Assembly (NCBI RefSeq): GCF_009380165.1
Contig: NZ_WHUF01000005.1
Coordinates: 124,001 to 188,000, forward strand
From: Rugamonas rivuli
GTDB taxonomy: Bacteria > Pseudomonadota > Gammaproteobacteria > Burkholderiales > Burkholderiaceae_D
Direction: 5' to 3'
DNA: 64,000 nt
Made by a program: the position numbers and the translations under genes. This document shows positions 9,132 to 18,151 of the stretch, one piece after another (the stretch's first letter is position 1; each line of letters opens with the position of its first letter). The notes beneath the pieces were generated by a model. The model made no database searches. It worked only from the letters and a program-made list of their open reading frames with translations, and was not told the origin of the DNA.

Positions 9132-9886
9132 ATCTCTTTCCAAATATCCTAGCGCGTAAAAACGCAAACGACGTGATGCCAGAAGCGGCGGCTATCGACG
9201 GCGGCCGAAGAAAAGGGGAAAACGAGAACCCCTACTTGTCCGCGCGCAGGACATGGAACGACCATGTCGGGGGCGTCGTCGCATCACGCCGCAACTGGCA
9301 ACTGCTGGCCATACTATCGCTACTCGTCGCACTGGCCTCCGTCGGGGGAATTATTCATATCGGCAGCCAGTCAAAATTCGTACCCTATGTGGTAGAAGTA
9401 GACAAGCTGGGACAACCCGTCGCCGTCGCTCCGGCGCAGCAATCGCCTGCACTAAATGACCGTGTCGTTCGGGCGGCAGTAGCGTCCTTTGTCAGTGATT
9501 CCCGCATGGTGACGCCTGATATCGCGCTACAGAGGAAAGCCGTTTTTCGCCTCTACTCCATGCTGTCCGCACACGATCCTGCCACGGCCAAAACGAACGA
9601 GTGGCTAAATGGAACGGAAGAAAGCAGCCCGTTCAAACGCGCGGGGAACGAAACTGTCAGCATCGAAATAGCCTCAGTCCTTCCCCAGACTGCCGACACC
9701 TGGCAGGTGGACTGGATTGAGACCGCGCGTGATCGTCAGGGCACCTTGAAGGGAAAGCCATTTCGCATGCGCGCGCTACTTACCGTCTACATATCGCCCA
9801 CTACACCTCAGACCACCGAAGAACAGTTGCGCAACAACCCGCTCAGCATTTACGTACGCGATTACTCGTGGTCCAAACAGTTGTAA
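9128..9886 (+). CDS. trbF: TrbF, VirB8-family protein
   Basis: This 252-residue bitopic inner-membrane protein forms part of the periplasmic assembly core. A cytoplasmic N-terminus of about 55 residues is followed by a single membrane span (LLAILSLLVALASVGGIIHI, about 59-78). A VirB8 periplasmic domain follows, with the typical VPYVVEVDKLG opening and a WQVDWIET strand. The ATG at 9128 overlaps the trbE stop (ATGA) and is preferred to an upstream in-frame start inside trbE. Confidence 0.92.
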   Translation: MNLFPNILARKNANDVMPEAAAIDGGRRKGENENPYLSARRTWNDHVGGVVASRRNWQLLAILSLLVALASVGGIIHIGSQSKFVPYVVEVDKLGQPVAVAPAQQSPALNDRVVRAAVASFVSDSRMVTPDIALQRKAVFRLYSMLSAHDPATAKTNEWLNGTEESSPFKRAGNETVSIEIASVLPQTADTWQVDWIETARDRQGTLKGKPFRMRALLTVYISPTTPQTTEEQLRNNPLSIYVRDYSWSKQL

Positions 9887-9898
9887 GGAGTCCAGAAC

Positions 9899-10795
9899 AT
9901 GAACAAACAGATGATGTTTTTCCTCGCCTGCGTGACCAGCACAATCGCAACTGCGGCGGAACCAACCGACAAGAAGCTCGCCGACCTGTACTTCTCCGGC
10001 AAAAACCTGACGCTGACGCAGCAGGAGCGCGACGCGCTGGAAGCTTCACAGCAATGGCGCGGCGCCAGCCCCACCGGCATACGACCCGCCATCGGCACCG
10101 ACGGCACCATCCGCTACCTCTATGGCGCGCAGCAGCCCAGCATCGTCTGCGCCGTTCTTCAGGTCTGCGACGTAGAACTGCAGGCGGGTGAACAAGTGAA
10201 CTCCATACACCTCGGGGATACAGCCCGCTGGATCGTGGAGCCGGCCATCACAGGCAATGGCGCTGCGGAAGTGCAGCACCTGATCATCAAGCCCATGGAC
10301 ATAGGCCTTGAAACGTCGCTGATTGTTACCACCAACCGCAGGACCTATCATTTTCGGCTGCGCTCACACCGCACGGAATTCATGTCCCGAGTCGCGTTCA
10401 CTTACACAGAGGATGCGCTGGCAAAGTGGAACGTCATCAAAACCCGTGAGGTCAAGGAAAAGCAGGAACGCACGATACCGCAGACCGGCGAATATCTGGG
10501 CGATCTGAGTTTCGCCTATGACGTGTCAGGCAGTGCGACCTGGAAGCCGATAAGAGTCTACAACGACGGGACCAAGACCATTATTCAAATGCCAGCAGCC
10601 ATGGCGCAGACTGAGGCCCCGACGCTGCTCGTAGTGCGCAAGGATGGCGGTTGGTTTACCGATGCCGAAATGGTCATGGTGAACTACCGCGTGCAGGGCG
10701 ATCGCTACATAGTCGATACCGTGTTCGACAAGGCGTTGCTGATCGCCGGCGTGGGTAGCAGTCAGGATCGTATCACGATCACTCGGGAGAAATAG
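9899..10795 (+). CDS. trbG: TrbG, VirB9-family protein
   Basis: This 298-residue exported protein of the outer-membrane core complex has an N-terminal signal peptide (MNKQMMFFLACVTSTIATAA). A VirB9/CagX domain follows, with a LHLGDTARW-like NTD strand region and an IYNDG/FIQMP-like CTD (VYNDGTKTIIQMP near 220). AAGGAG lies nine bases before the ATG. It is the partner of TrbH (lipoprotein) and TrbI (VirB10) in the transenvelope channel. Confidence 0.93.
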   Translation: MNKQMMFFLACVTSTIATAAEPTDKKLADLYFSGKNLTLTQQERDALEASQQWRGASPTGIRPAIGTDGTIRYLYGAQQPSIVCAVLQVCDVELQAGEQVNSIHLGDTARWIVEPAITGNGAAEVQHLIIKPMDIGLETSLIVTTNRRTYHFRLRSHRTEFMSRVAFTYTEDALAKWNVIKTREVKEKQERTIPQTGEYLGDLSFAYDVSGSATWKPIRVYNDGTKTIIQMPAAMAQTEAPTLLVVRKDGGWFTDAEMVMVNYRVQGDRYIVDTVFDKALLIAGVGSSQDRITITREK

Positions 10796-10797
10796 TG

Positions 10798-11286
10798 ATG
10801 CGCAACCTACTCACCCTAGCTATCGCGATCTTCCTCGTGGGCTGCGCGGCCAGCAGCAAGAAGGCGGACACCTCGTTCGGCAACTTCATGGCGAATGCGT
10901 CGCCAACGCAAGAACGACTACTGGCAGACGACGCAACCCGCCAGTTAGTGCTTCTATACCCGCCGGCCAGCACCCGCCTGGAGTTCAGACAGATCATGAC
11001 CGACAACTTCGGCAAGCACTTGGTAGAACTGTTGCGCGGTCAGGGATATGCACTGCAGGAGGTGCAGCCCTTGGCAGACACACCGCCAATCACCAGTGCG
11101 GCGCTATCTGCGGCAAGCCCCAGCGATGCTGCGACAAGCACTCCGTTCAACTACGTCTTGGATGCAATCGCCTCGCCAAGACTATACCGCGTCACACTGA
11201 CGCTGGGAACCCAGACGATAAGCCGCGCCTACGTATCGCAAAACGAAACCATTCACCCTGCAGGCGCATGGGTACGCAAGGAGTAG
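10798..11286 (+). CDS. trbH: TrbH-like outer-membrane lipoprotein
   Basis: This 162-residue lipoprotein has the lipobox LVGC at about residues 13-16 after a short hydrophobic signal. TrbH fills the VirB7-like role in IncP transfer by stabilising the outer-membrane complex. The ATG at 10798 comes two bases after the trbG stop. The C-terminal domain (LYRVTLTLGTQTISRAYV) is beta-rich, as in RP4 TrbH. It overlaps no other gene; its end is followed by AAGGAG that serves trbI. Confidence 0.85.
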   Translation: MRNLLTLAIAIFLVGCAASSKKADTSFGNFMANASPTQERLLADDATRQLVLLYPPASTRLEFRQIMTDNFGKHLVELLRGQGYALQEVQPLADTPPITSAALSAASPSDAATSTPFNYVLDAIASPRLYRVTLTLGTQTISRAYVSQNETIHPAGAWVRKE

Positions 11287-11291
11287 CGATT

Positions 11292-12653
11292 ATGGCCGAT
11301 GCTGTGGACATGTCCCCGGATTCCTCCCCCGGCACTCCAACCGGTAGCAGCGGCGTGCGACGGGTGAACAACCTGCCAATTTACATCCTATGCGTCCTAT
11401 TGGCGGGGTTCCTGCTGATCATGGCACTGGTCGCGGCGGATCGCGCGGAGAAACAGCAACGCCCGCCAGAGACAAACGATACAAAGGCCACCAGCGCCAG
11501 CATGTTTGCATCCGAACTGGCCGGCCAGGAAAAGGACGGCATTATTCCGGCGGCAAAGGCGGCTCCTTTGATCCCGCCGGATAGTCCAGCCGCGAGTGCG
11601 GCGGCCCCAGTCGCTCACCCCGAGGCGCTGGAGATGCCGCCGCTTCCGCCCGGGGCAGCGCAGTCCCCTGCTCCGGCTCCGCAGCAAGATCCTCGCGTCT
11701 TGGTCGCGATGGAAAAGATGCACATGCTGGAGGAAGCGATAAAAGCAAAGACAACCGTTCAGGCTATGGCGCCACGTAGCGCCGGCTCCGCGCCGACCGC
11801 TGCGCAGAGAGGCGGCGCCGTGACTCCTCAGCAAAACGACATGCCGGGCGAGGACGATCCGACCGCCATGTATCAAGCCCGCGTCCAGCAACTACGTCAA
11901 GCAGGCTTGGTTGCGGCATCCGCTGCCAGCACGGGAAGTCAAAGTGCGGTGCCATCGGAGCAAGGCCCGCAAATGGCGGCATCTTCCGGCAAGAACTACG
12001 GGCAGTTCGACGGTGGTTCGCAACAAGACCGCTGGCGTCTGGATTCACAAACCCAAGCGCCCCGCTCACCTTACGAAATAAGGGCCAGCTTTGTGCTACC
12101 GGCCATACTGATCTCGGGAATAAATTCAGACCTCCCTGGTCAAGTAATTGGGCAGGTCAGCCAGGACGTGTTCGACACCGCTACAGGCAGGTGGAAATTG
12201 ATACCGCAAGGTTCGCGCCTCATCGGCCAGTACTCCAGCGAAGTCGCATACGGACAGGCGCGCGTGCTGATCGCATGGCAACGCATCGTCTTCCCCGATG
12301 GAAAAGCACTCGACATCGGCGCCATGCCCGGCGCCGACAGCGCCGGCTATGCCGGTTTCCACGACCAGGTCAACAACCACTACCTGCGCGTCTTTGGCTC
12401 CGCCCTGCTGATGTCTGGCGTTACCGCCGGCATCGCGCTAAGTCAGCCCGATTCGCTGTACTCCAATCGCCAAAGCGCCCGCAGCGCGATGAGCGAGGCG
12501 CTTGGTCAACAACTCGGAACGGTCACCGCGCAAATGATTTCAAAGAATATGGGCATTTCGCCGACCCTGGAAATCCGCCCGGGCTACCGCTTCAACGTGG
12601 TCGTCACCAAGGACTTAACGTTCTCCAAGCCGTACAAAGCGTTTGACTACTGA
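11292..12653 (+). CDS. trbI: TrbI, VirB10-family channel protein
   Basis: This 453-residue protein spans the envelope: a short cytoplasmic N-terminus, one inner-membrane helix (about 31-52, LPIYILCVLLAGFLLIMALV) and a long Pro/Ala/Gln-rich periplasmic linker (about 60-250). The conserved VirB10 beta-barrel domain (about 260-453) contains LIPQGSRLIGQYSS and GYRFNVVVTKDL. The ATG at 11292 has AAGGAG nine bases upstream. Length and domain order match IncP TrbI. Confidence 0.93.
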   Translation: MADAVDMSPDSSPGTPTGSSGVRRVNNLPIYILCVLLAGFLLIMALVAADRAEKQQRPPETNDTKATSASMFASELAGQEKDGIIPAAKAAPLIPPDSPAASAAAPVAHPEALEMPPLPPGAAQSPAPAPQQDPRVLVAMEKMHMLEEAIKAKTTVQAMAPRSAGSAPTAAQRGGAVTPQQNDMPGEDDPTAMYQARVQQLRQAGLVAASAASTGSQSAVPSEQGPQMAASSGKNYGQFDGGSQQDRWRLDSQTQAPRSPYEIRASFVLPAILISGINSDLPGQVIGQVSQDVFDTATGRWKLIPQGSRLIGQYSSEVAYGQARVLIAWQRIVFPDGKALDIGAMPGADSAGYAGFHDQVNNHYLRVFGSALLMSGVTAGIALSQPDSLYSNRQSARSAMSEALGQQLGTVTAQMISKNMGISPTLEIRPGYRFNVVVTKDLTFSKPYKAFDY

Positions 12654-12719
12654 CGGCAAAAACAGCAATGACAGTTTTCCCATCGCATGCCCCATCAAGC
12701 TCAAAAAGGAGAAGTCACC

Positions 12720-13484
12720 ATGAAATTCAGCTCACAAAAAAAACTGTTTGGCAGCCTAACCTTTGCTGCGTTGAGCATGCCGACGGGGGGCGCATTCGCT
12801 GCGCTACCCGTCATTGATGGGGTCAACCTATCCCAGAATACAGTGACAGCGATCGAGAATGTCGCCCACACGTTAAAGCAAATTCAGCAATACCAGACTC
12901 AACTGCAACAGTATCAAAACATGCTCCAGAATACGGTAGCGCCATCCATGTACATCTGGGACATGGCGACCAGAACGATGAGCGACCTCCGCGCTTCCAT
13001 GGATACGCTACAGTATTACAAAACCAATCTTGGTAGCGTCAGCGCTTACCTCGGAAAATTCAAGGACACGGCCGGCTATCGAAGTTCGCCATGTTTCACA
13101 ACGCGGGGGTGTTCTGCTGGTGATTGGGCCTTATTAAACCAATCTCAGGAAATCGCATCCCAAGCCGAGAAAAAATCGACCGATGCGCTTCTGCTGGCTC
13201 TCGATAAGCAACAAGATTCGATGGAAGCCGACGCGAGGCAACTCCAGCGACTACAGGCCGCAGCACAGAGTGCTAATGGCCAAATGCAGGCAGTGGGATA
13301 TGCAAACCAACTTGCCAGCCAGCAGGCCAATCAGCTGCTGCAGATTCGAGCATTACTAATCGCACAGCAGAACGTCATCGCAACTCGTTTTCAAGCACAG
13401 GCGGATCGCGAAGCCCTTGCTCGCGCATCAGATTCAATCGTACTGGAGAGCACGTATCGTCCCTCACGTGCTCGTGGATGGTAG
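12720..13484 (+). CDS. trbJ: TrbJ, VirB5-family minor pilus protein
   Basis: This 254-residue exported protein has a signal peptide cut near GGAFA|ALP (about residue 28). A helical VirB5-like region follows, with a glutamine-rich segment, LKQIQQYQTQLQQYQNM. Two cysteines in SSPCFTTRGCSAG may pair. AAGGAG lies eight bases before the ATG at 12720, so the 11 codons upstream are excluded. The C-terminus, STYRPSRARGW, closely resembles that of the next gene, trbK. Confidence 0.9.
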   Translation: MKFSSQKKLFGSLTFAALSMPTGGAFAALPVIDGVNLSQNTVTAIENVAHTLKQIQQYQTQLQQYQNMLQNTVAPSMYIWDMATRTMSDLRASMDTLQYYKTNLGSVSAYLGKFKDTAGYRSSPCFTTRGCSAGDWALLNQSQEIASQAEKKSTDALLLALDKQQDSMEADARQLQRLQAAAQSANGQMQAVGYANQLASQQANQLLQIRALLIAQQNVIATRFQAQADREALARASDSIVLESTYRPSRARGW

Positions 13485-13493
13485 GTGAATATC

Positions 13494-13718
13494 ATGCAAT
13501 CCATTGCCCGTTTCCTGATGGGAGCGTCGCTCCTGACGGTCGTGATACTACTGGGGTGCACACGGACTGAGGCGGACCCAAAACTGCCCGAAGTCAATGA
13601 CCAAAACTGCGTGCCGGAAAAATACACGCAAATCCACGACACAGCCGCGCGAAATAGATTCATCGATCTTTGCGCGAAAATGAGCACTTACAAGCCCAGT
13701 AAGCCTAGAGGGTGGTAA
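13494..13718 (+). CDS. trbK: TrbK-like entry-exclusion lipoprotein
   Basis: This 74-residue lipoprotein has the signal MQSIARFLMGASLLTVVILL followed by lipobox residues LLGC. In IncP plasmids TrbK, a small lipoprotein between trbJ and trbL, blocks entry of a related plasmid into the cell that already carries it. Two cysteines in the mature part (EVNDQNCVP and FIDLCAK) may form a disulphide, as in EexN-type proteins. AGG lies eight bases before the ATG at 13494; a GTG at 13485 is the alternative start. It would confer exclusion on this element. Confidence 0.85.
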   Translation: MQSIARFLMGASLLTVVILLGCTRTEADPKLPEVNDQNCVPEKYTQIHDTAARNRFIDLCAKMSTYKPSKPRGW

Positions 13719-13723
13719 TCAAC

Positions 13724-15331
<1,608 letters not shown>

Positions 15332-15352
15332 TCCCCGCATAGGCCTCCCGTC

Positions 15353-15910
15353 ATGTCCTCCGCCGATCTCCCATTTCAGTTGAACGAGCGCGTGTCGTGC
15401 AGCATCGCGGCAGCTGCCCGATACGGCATCCCGGCCAACCTCATGCTCGCTGTCGCCGAGAAGGAAGCGGGTACGCCGGGCCTATGGATGAAGAACACCA
15501 ACGGTACCAGCGACGTCGGCCCGATGCAGTTCAACACGGCCTACCTGTCAGCGCTTGCCCAGTATGGGATCACTTCGCAGGCGGTTGCCGCGCCGGGCTG
15601 CTATGCCTACGACCTGGCGGCATGGCGGCTGAGGCAACACCTGCGGTTAGACCAGGGTGATCTATGGACCAGGGCGGCCAACTATCATTCACGCACACCC
15701 CGGTACAACATCCGCTACCGCCTGGATCTGATCACCAGGGCTACGCACTGGGCCACCTGGTTGCAGCACTGCGCCGCTAAAGAATGTCTCCAGGCGCCGA
15801 CGCACCGACCTGAGGGCACGGAACCCAGGACGGCCACCGGCCCGGCCGAGCGGCCGTTGGCGATGCCCTACTACACCCCGCGCATGATAACGCCAGCCCC
15901 AACGCCTTGA
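15353..15910 (+). CDS. trbN: TrbN, VirB1-like lytic transglycosylase
   Basis: This 185-residue protein has an SLT-type fold: the catalytic glutamate in LAVAEKEAG near residue 37, then the DVGPMQFN motif near 54. It opens a local gap in peptidoglycan for the mating channel. A signal peptide is not obvious, so export may rely on the secretion system or the start may be upstream. In RK2 trbM lies between trbL and trbN; no trbM is present here, as trbL ends only 21 bases before this gene. Confidence 0.85.
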   Translation: MSSADLPFQLNERVSCSIAAAARYGIPANLMLAVAEKEAGTPGLWMKNTNGTSDVGPMQFNTAYLSALAQYGITSQAVAAPGCYAYDLAAWRLRQHLRLDQGDLWTRAANYHSRTPRYNIRYRLDLITRATHWATWLQHCAAKECLQAPTHRPEGTEPRTATGPAERPLAMPYYTPRMITPAPTP

Positions 15911-15914
15911 TACC

Positions 15915-16445
15915 ATGGCAGGCGTACTCAAAATCCACTCAACCACCGCTGGCACACTTCGTATCGGGCACAGCTGGATTGAATACTGCCCGATTGACGG
16001 CCAATCGATGACCTATGGGACGTGGGGAAACAATCCCACCGGCGAAGGCAATGGCCTGCTGGAAAACGCCGAGCCGCCGACCTTGAAAGCCAACGCCACA
16101 CGCAGCCAGGTGATCGATCACGAACAGGAACGCCGTCTATTCGAAATCATTGAAACCTATAGACAACGCGGGGACCAGGCATGGACCCTGCGCACACCAT
16201 GTTCCACGTTCGCGGCCGAGGCCTGGGGCCGCGCGACCGGCGAGCAGCTGGTCCACCAGACGGCGCTCGTCAGCACTCCTGCCAGGCTGGCCAAGTCCAT
16301 CATCGAGGCAAACCAGCGGGATGCCGTCGCCGCCCACGGAAAGATGAGCATCCCCAGCAACCACACGCCCGCTGACGCGGGCAACGGCAACAGCAAATCC
16401 AGCAAGCAGACCCTACCGCGAAAAAGCCGCTCACGCCGCAGATGA
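15915..16445 (+). CDS. Putative papain-like (permuted NlpC/P60-type) hydrolase
   Basis: This 176-residue protein is not a known IncP Trb protein. It carries GHSWIEYCP near residue 18 and TPCSTFAAEAWG near 94, a His-first, Cys-later order like permuted papain-fold peptidoglycan amidases. That makes Cys95 and His19 the likely catalytic pair. No signal peptide is seen, and the tail (last ~25 residues) is basic. It begins four bases after trbN, so it belongs to the end of the trb operon and may work with TrbN on the cell wall; alternatively it is a toxin delivered by the channel. Function is inferred from motifs only. Confidence 0.7.
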   Translation: MAGVLKIHSTTAGTLRIGHSWIEYCPIDGQSMTYGTWGNNPTGEGNGLLENAEPPTLKANATRSQVIDHEQERRLFEIIETYRQRGDQAWTLRTPCSTFAAEAWGRATGEQLVHQTALVSTPARLAKSIIEANQRDAVAAHGKMSIPSNHTPADAGNGNSKSSKQTLPRKSRSRRR

Positions 16446-16477
16446 AGCGCTAAACTGTATGAGAAGGGAGAATCGAC

Positions 16478-16819
16478 ATGAATCATATTGAATTTGCCGA
16501 ATGCGCCGACGTTGCCTTCCACAATATCGACGAAGTGCAGGTGGCTGAAAATCACCTGTTGCACGTCAAGGGATTGATCTTTCACAGTTCAATCGTCGCC
16601 GATCATGTGGACCTCTATCCAGAGCAGCATGCCGTCCACATCCTCGTATCGATGGCCCTCACCCGGCCGGGAAAAAGCGGCCTGTTCGACCTCTATATCC
16701 CCATTCCTGACAGGATCACGACCGTGACCTTCGGGACGGAAAAGAAAACACTGTGGAAACGGGAGGCCGAGGAAGAGTCCACTTCGTCGACGCCAGTCGC
16801 CGCTCAGAATTTCGGATAG
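16478..16819 (+). CDS. Hypothetical 113-residue protein, last of the trb operon
   Basis: I do not recognise this protein. It is acidic in its first half, His-rich (for example AENHLLHVKGLIFHSS) and has no signal peptide or membrane span. AAGGGAG lies seven bases before the ATG. It follows the papain-like gene by 32 bases, so the two may form a pair. Its last 16 bases overlap the 3' end of the convergent gene 16804-17715. Confidence 0.6.
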   Translation: MNHIEFAECADVAFHNIDEVQVAENHLLHVKGLIFHSSIVADHVDLYPEQHAVHILVSMALTRPGKSGLFDLYIPIPDRITTVTFGTEKKTLWKREAEEESTSSTPVAAQNFG

Positions 16820-17715
16820 ATAATCTCGTCGACAATACAACAGATCAGCCGATGGTCAACCACGCGGAAGAGCACAGGATCAACCGCGTCCTGGATCCCG
16901 AGAAAGAAAACAAAGGCTTTCTTTTGTTTCTGGCCCGCCTCGAAGGCTCGCTTAGCCTCCTCTCGTGCCACCTCCAGCTCCCTGCGAACAGAGTTCTTCC
17001 GGGCATCGCTCCAGCCGGACCACTCAATACGCACACGATGCCCGACGACGAGCTTGCTTCCTTCCCGCTGGCCGGCATCCAACCCGATCTCCATGTGTGT
17101 GGCCTCATCGGTCGGTTTGCCCCAGCGCATCGCCGCATAAAATATCCTGGCGTCGGGATACCGCTGCAATTCGTCCCACTTCAGCTTCTTGAAAACGGCG
17201 TAGTATTTATCGGCCTCAACACTAGGCACGCTGAGCTCCAAATCGCGGTCGTATGGGAAATTGATGAAGGTGCGGCAGATCTGGCGTATCGTCGACACCG
17301 CGCGCTTCCTTTGCACGGTTGAGGCGCTGCGCGGGGGCCGCGATGAAGCGTCGCTCCGTCCTCTTTGCGCCGTATCGTCATCGGGAGTGCCGGCGTCGAC
17401 CACCTCACGGTAGTCCTTCAGAACCAGCTTTGATGGATAGGGTGCCGGAAAACCAACGCGAGGTGTACTCACCCTTTCCTGGCGGGCTTGCTGGATCAGT
17501 CGCTGTTCGCCGTCGACATCACACTCAGGCAAATGAACACCATTGCTGCCGACGGTGAAGTAAGGCCGAACCAGGTTGGTCGGACGGAACGACGCAGGCA
17601 GCACCTTGACACCGCAGCCCCGGCACACATAACTATCCTTGTCCACCACGTGGAGCAACCACAACTGCTCCGCATCGACAACCTCGCCAGTGATGCGGTT
17701 CTGTGCGGATTCCAT
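16804..17715 (-). CDS. Hypothetical protein with an N-terminal Cys cluster
   Basis: This 303-residue cytoplasmic protein is unrecognised. Residues 30-70 hold CRGCGVKVLP and a later HLPECD, which could bind one zinc ion much as in the N-terminal domain of CoiA-like proteins. The centre is rich in Arg/Asp/Ser and probably disordered; the C-terminus is a predicted helix with many Lys/Glu. AGGGG lies seven bases before the ATG at 17715. It is the most distal gene of the leftward traC-side block and overlaps convergently with the gene ending at 16819. Confidence 0.65.
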   Translation of the reverse strand: MESAQNRITGEVVDAEQLWLLHVVDKDSYVCRGCGVKVLPASFRPTNLVRPYFTVGSNGVHLPECDVDGEQRLIQQARQERVSTPRVGFPAPYPSKLVLKDYREVVDAGTPDDDTAQRGRSDASSRPPRSASTVQRKRAVSTIRQICRTFINFPYDRDLELSVPSVEADKYYAVFKKLKWDELQRYPDARIFYAAMRWGKPTDEATHMEIGLDAGQREGSKLVVGHRVRIEWSGWSDARKNSVRRELEVAREEAKRAFEAGQKQKKAFVFFLGIQDAVDPVLFRVVDHRLICCIVDEIIYPKF

Positions 17716-17725
17716 TCAGATACCC

Positions 17726-18082
17726 CTAACGCAATCTGCGGCTGTGATAAACATACAGGTATGCCAGTCCGACCGGTGCGATGAAGACCGCCAGGAACCA
17801 GCACATGGTCATCGTAATGACCTTGGTCAGCAACATCAAGCCCGCAGGCAGGATAAAGACGTTCTTCCCCACGATGTAGCCGACAACGCCTTCGTAGGCA
17901 AAGCGCGCATAGGGATAAAGAAAGGTGTTCAGGAACGCCAGGAATCCCCCCGCGAAACTGATCGACTGTCCATGAACGGCGACGAACAGATACAGAAAGA
18001 GGAAGATACAACCGAAGAATAAATGACGGGCATAGTAGCTTGGCGTCAGTCCTCCGAAGGTTTTCTGGATCATAGGATGCAT
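17726..18082 (-). CDS. Small polytopic membrane protein
   Basis: This 118-residue protein has three probable membrane helices: YYARHLFFGCIFLFLYLFVA (about 16-35), FAGGFLAFLNTFLY (about 42-58) and the C-terminal LPAGLMLLTKVITMTMCWFL plus FIAPVGLAYLYVY (about 78-112). GAGGAG lies eight bases before the ATG at 18082, which decides the start over an in-frame upstream codon. It lies between traC and the Cys-cluster protein in one leftward operon. Function unknown. Confidence 0.7.
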   Translation of the reverse strand: MHPMIQKTFGGLTPSYYARHLFFGCIFLFLYLFVAVHGQSISFAGGFLAFLNTFLYPYARFAYEGVVGYIVGKNVFILPAGLMLLTKVITMTMCWFLAVFIAPVGLAYLYVYHSRRLR

Positions 18083-18151
18083 GGCTTTTCTCCTCAAAAT
18101 AGAAACACGTTGCTTCAACAGGATGGGAATACCTGGCCTGTATTCCGTCGG

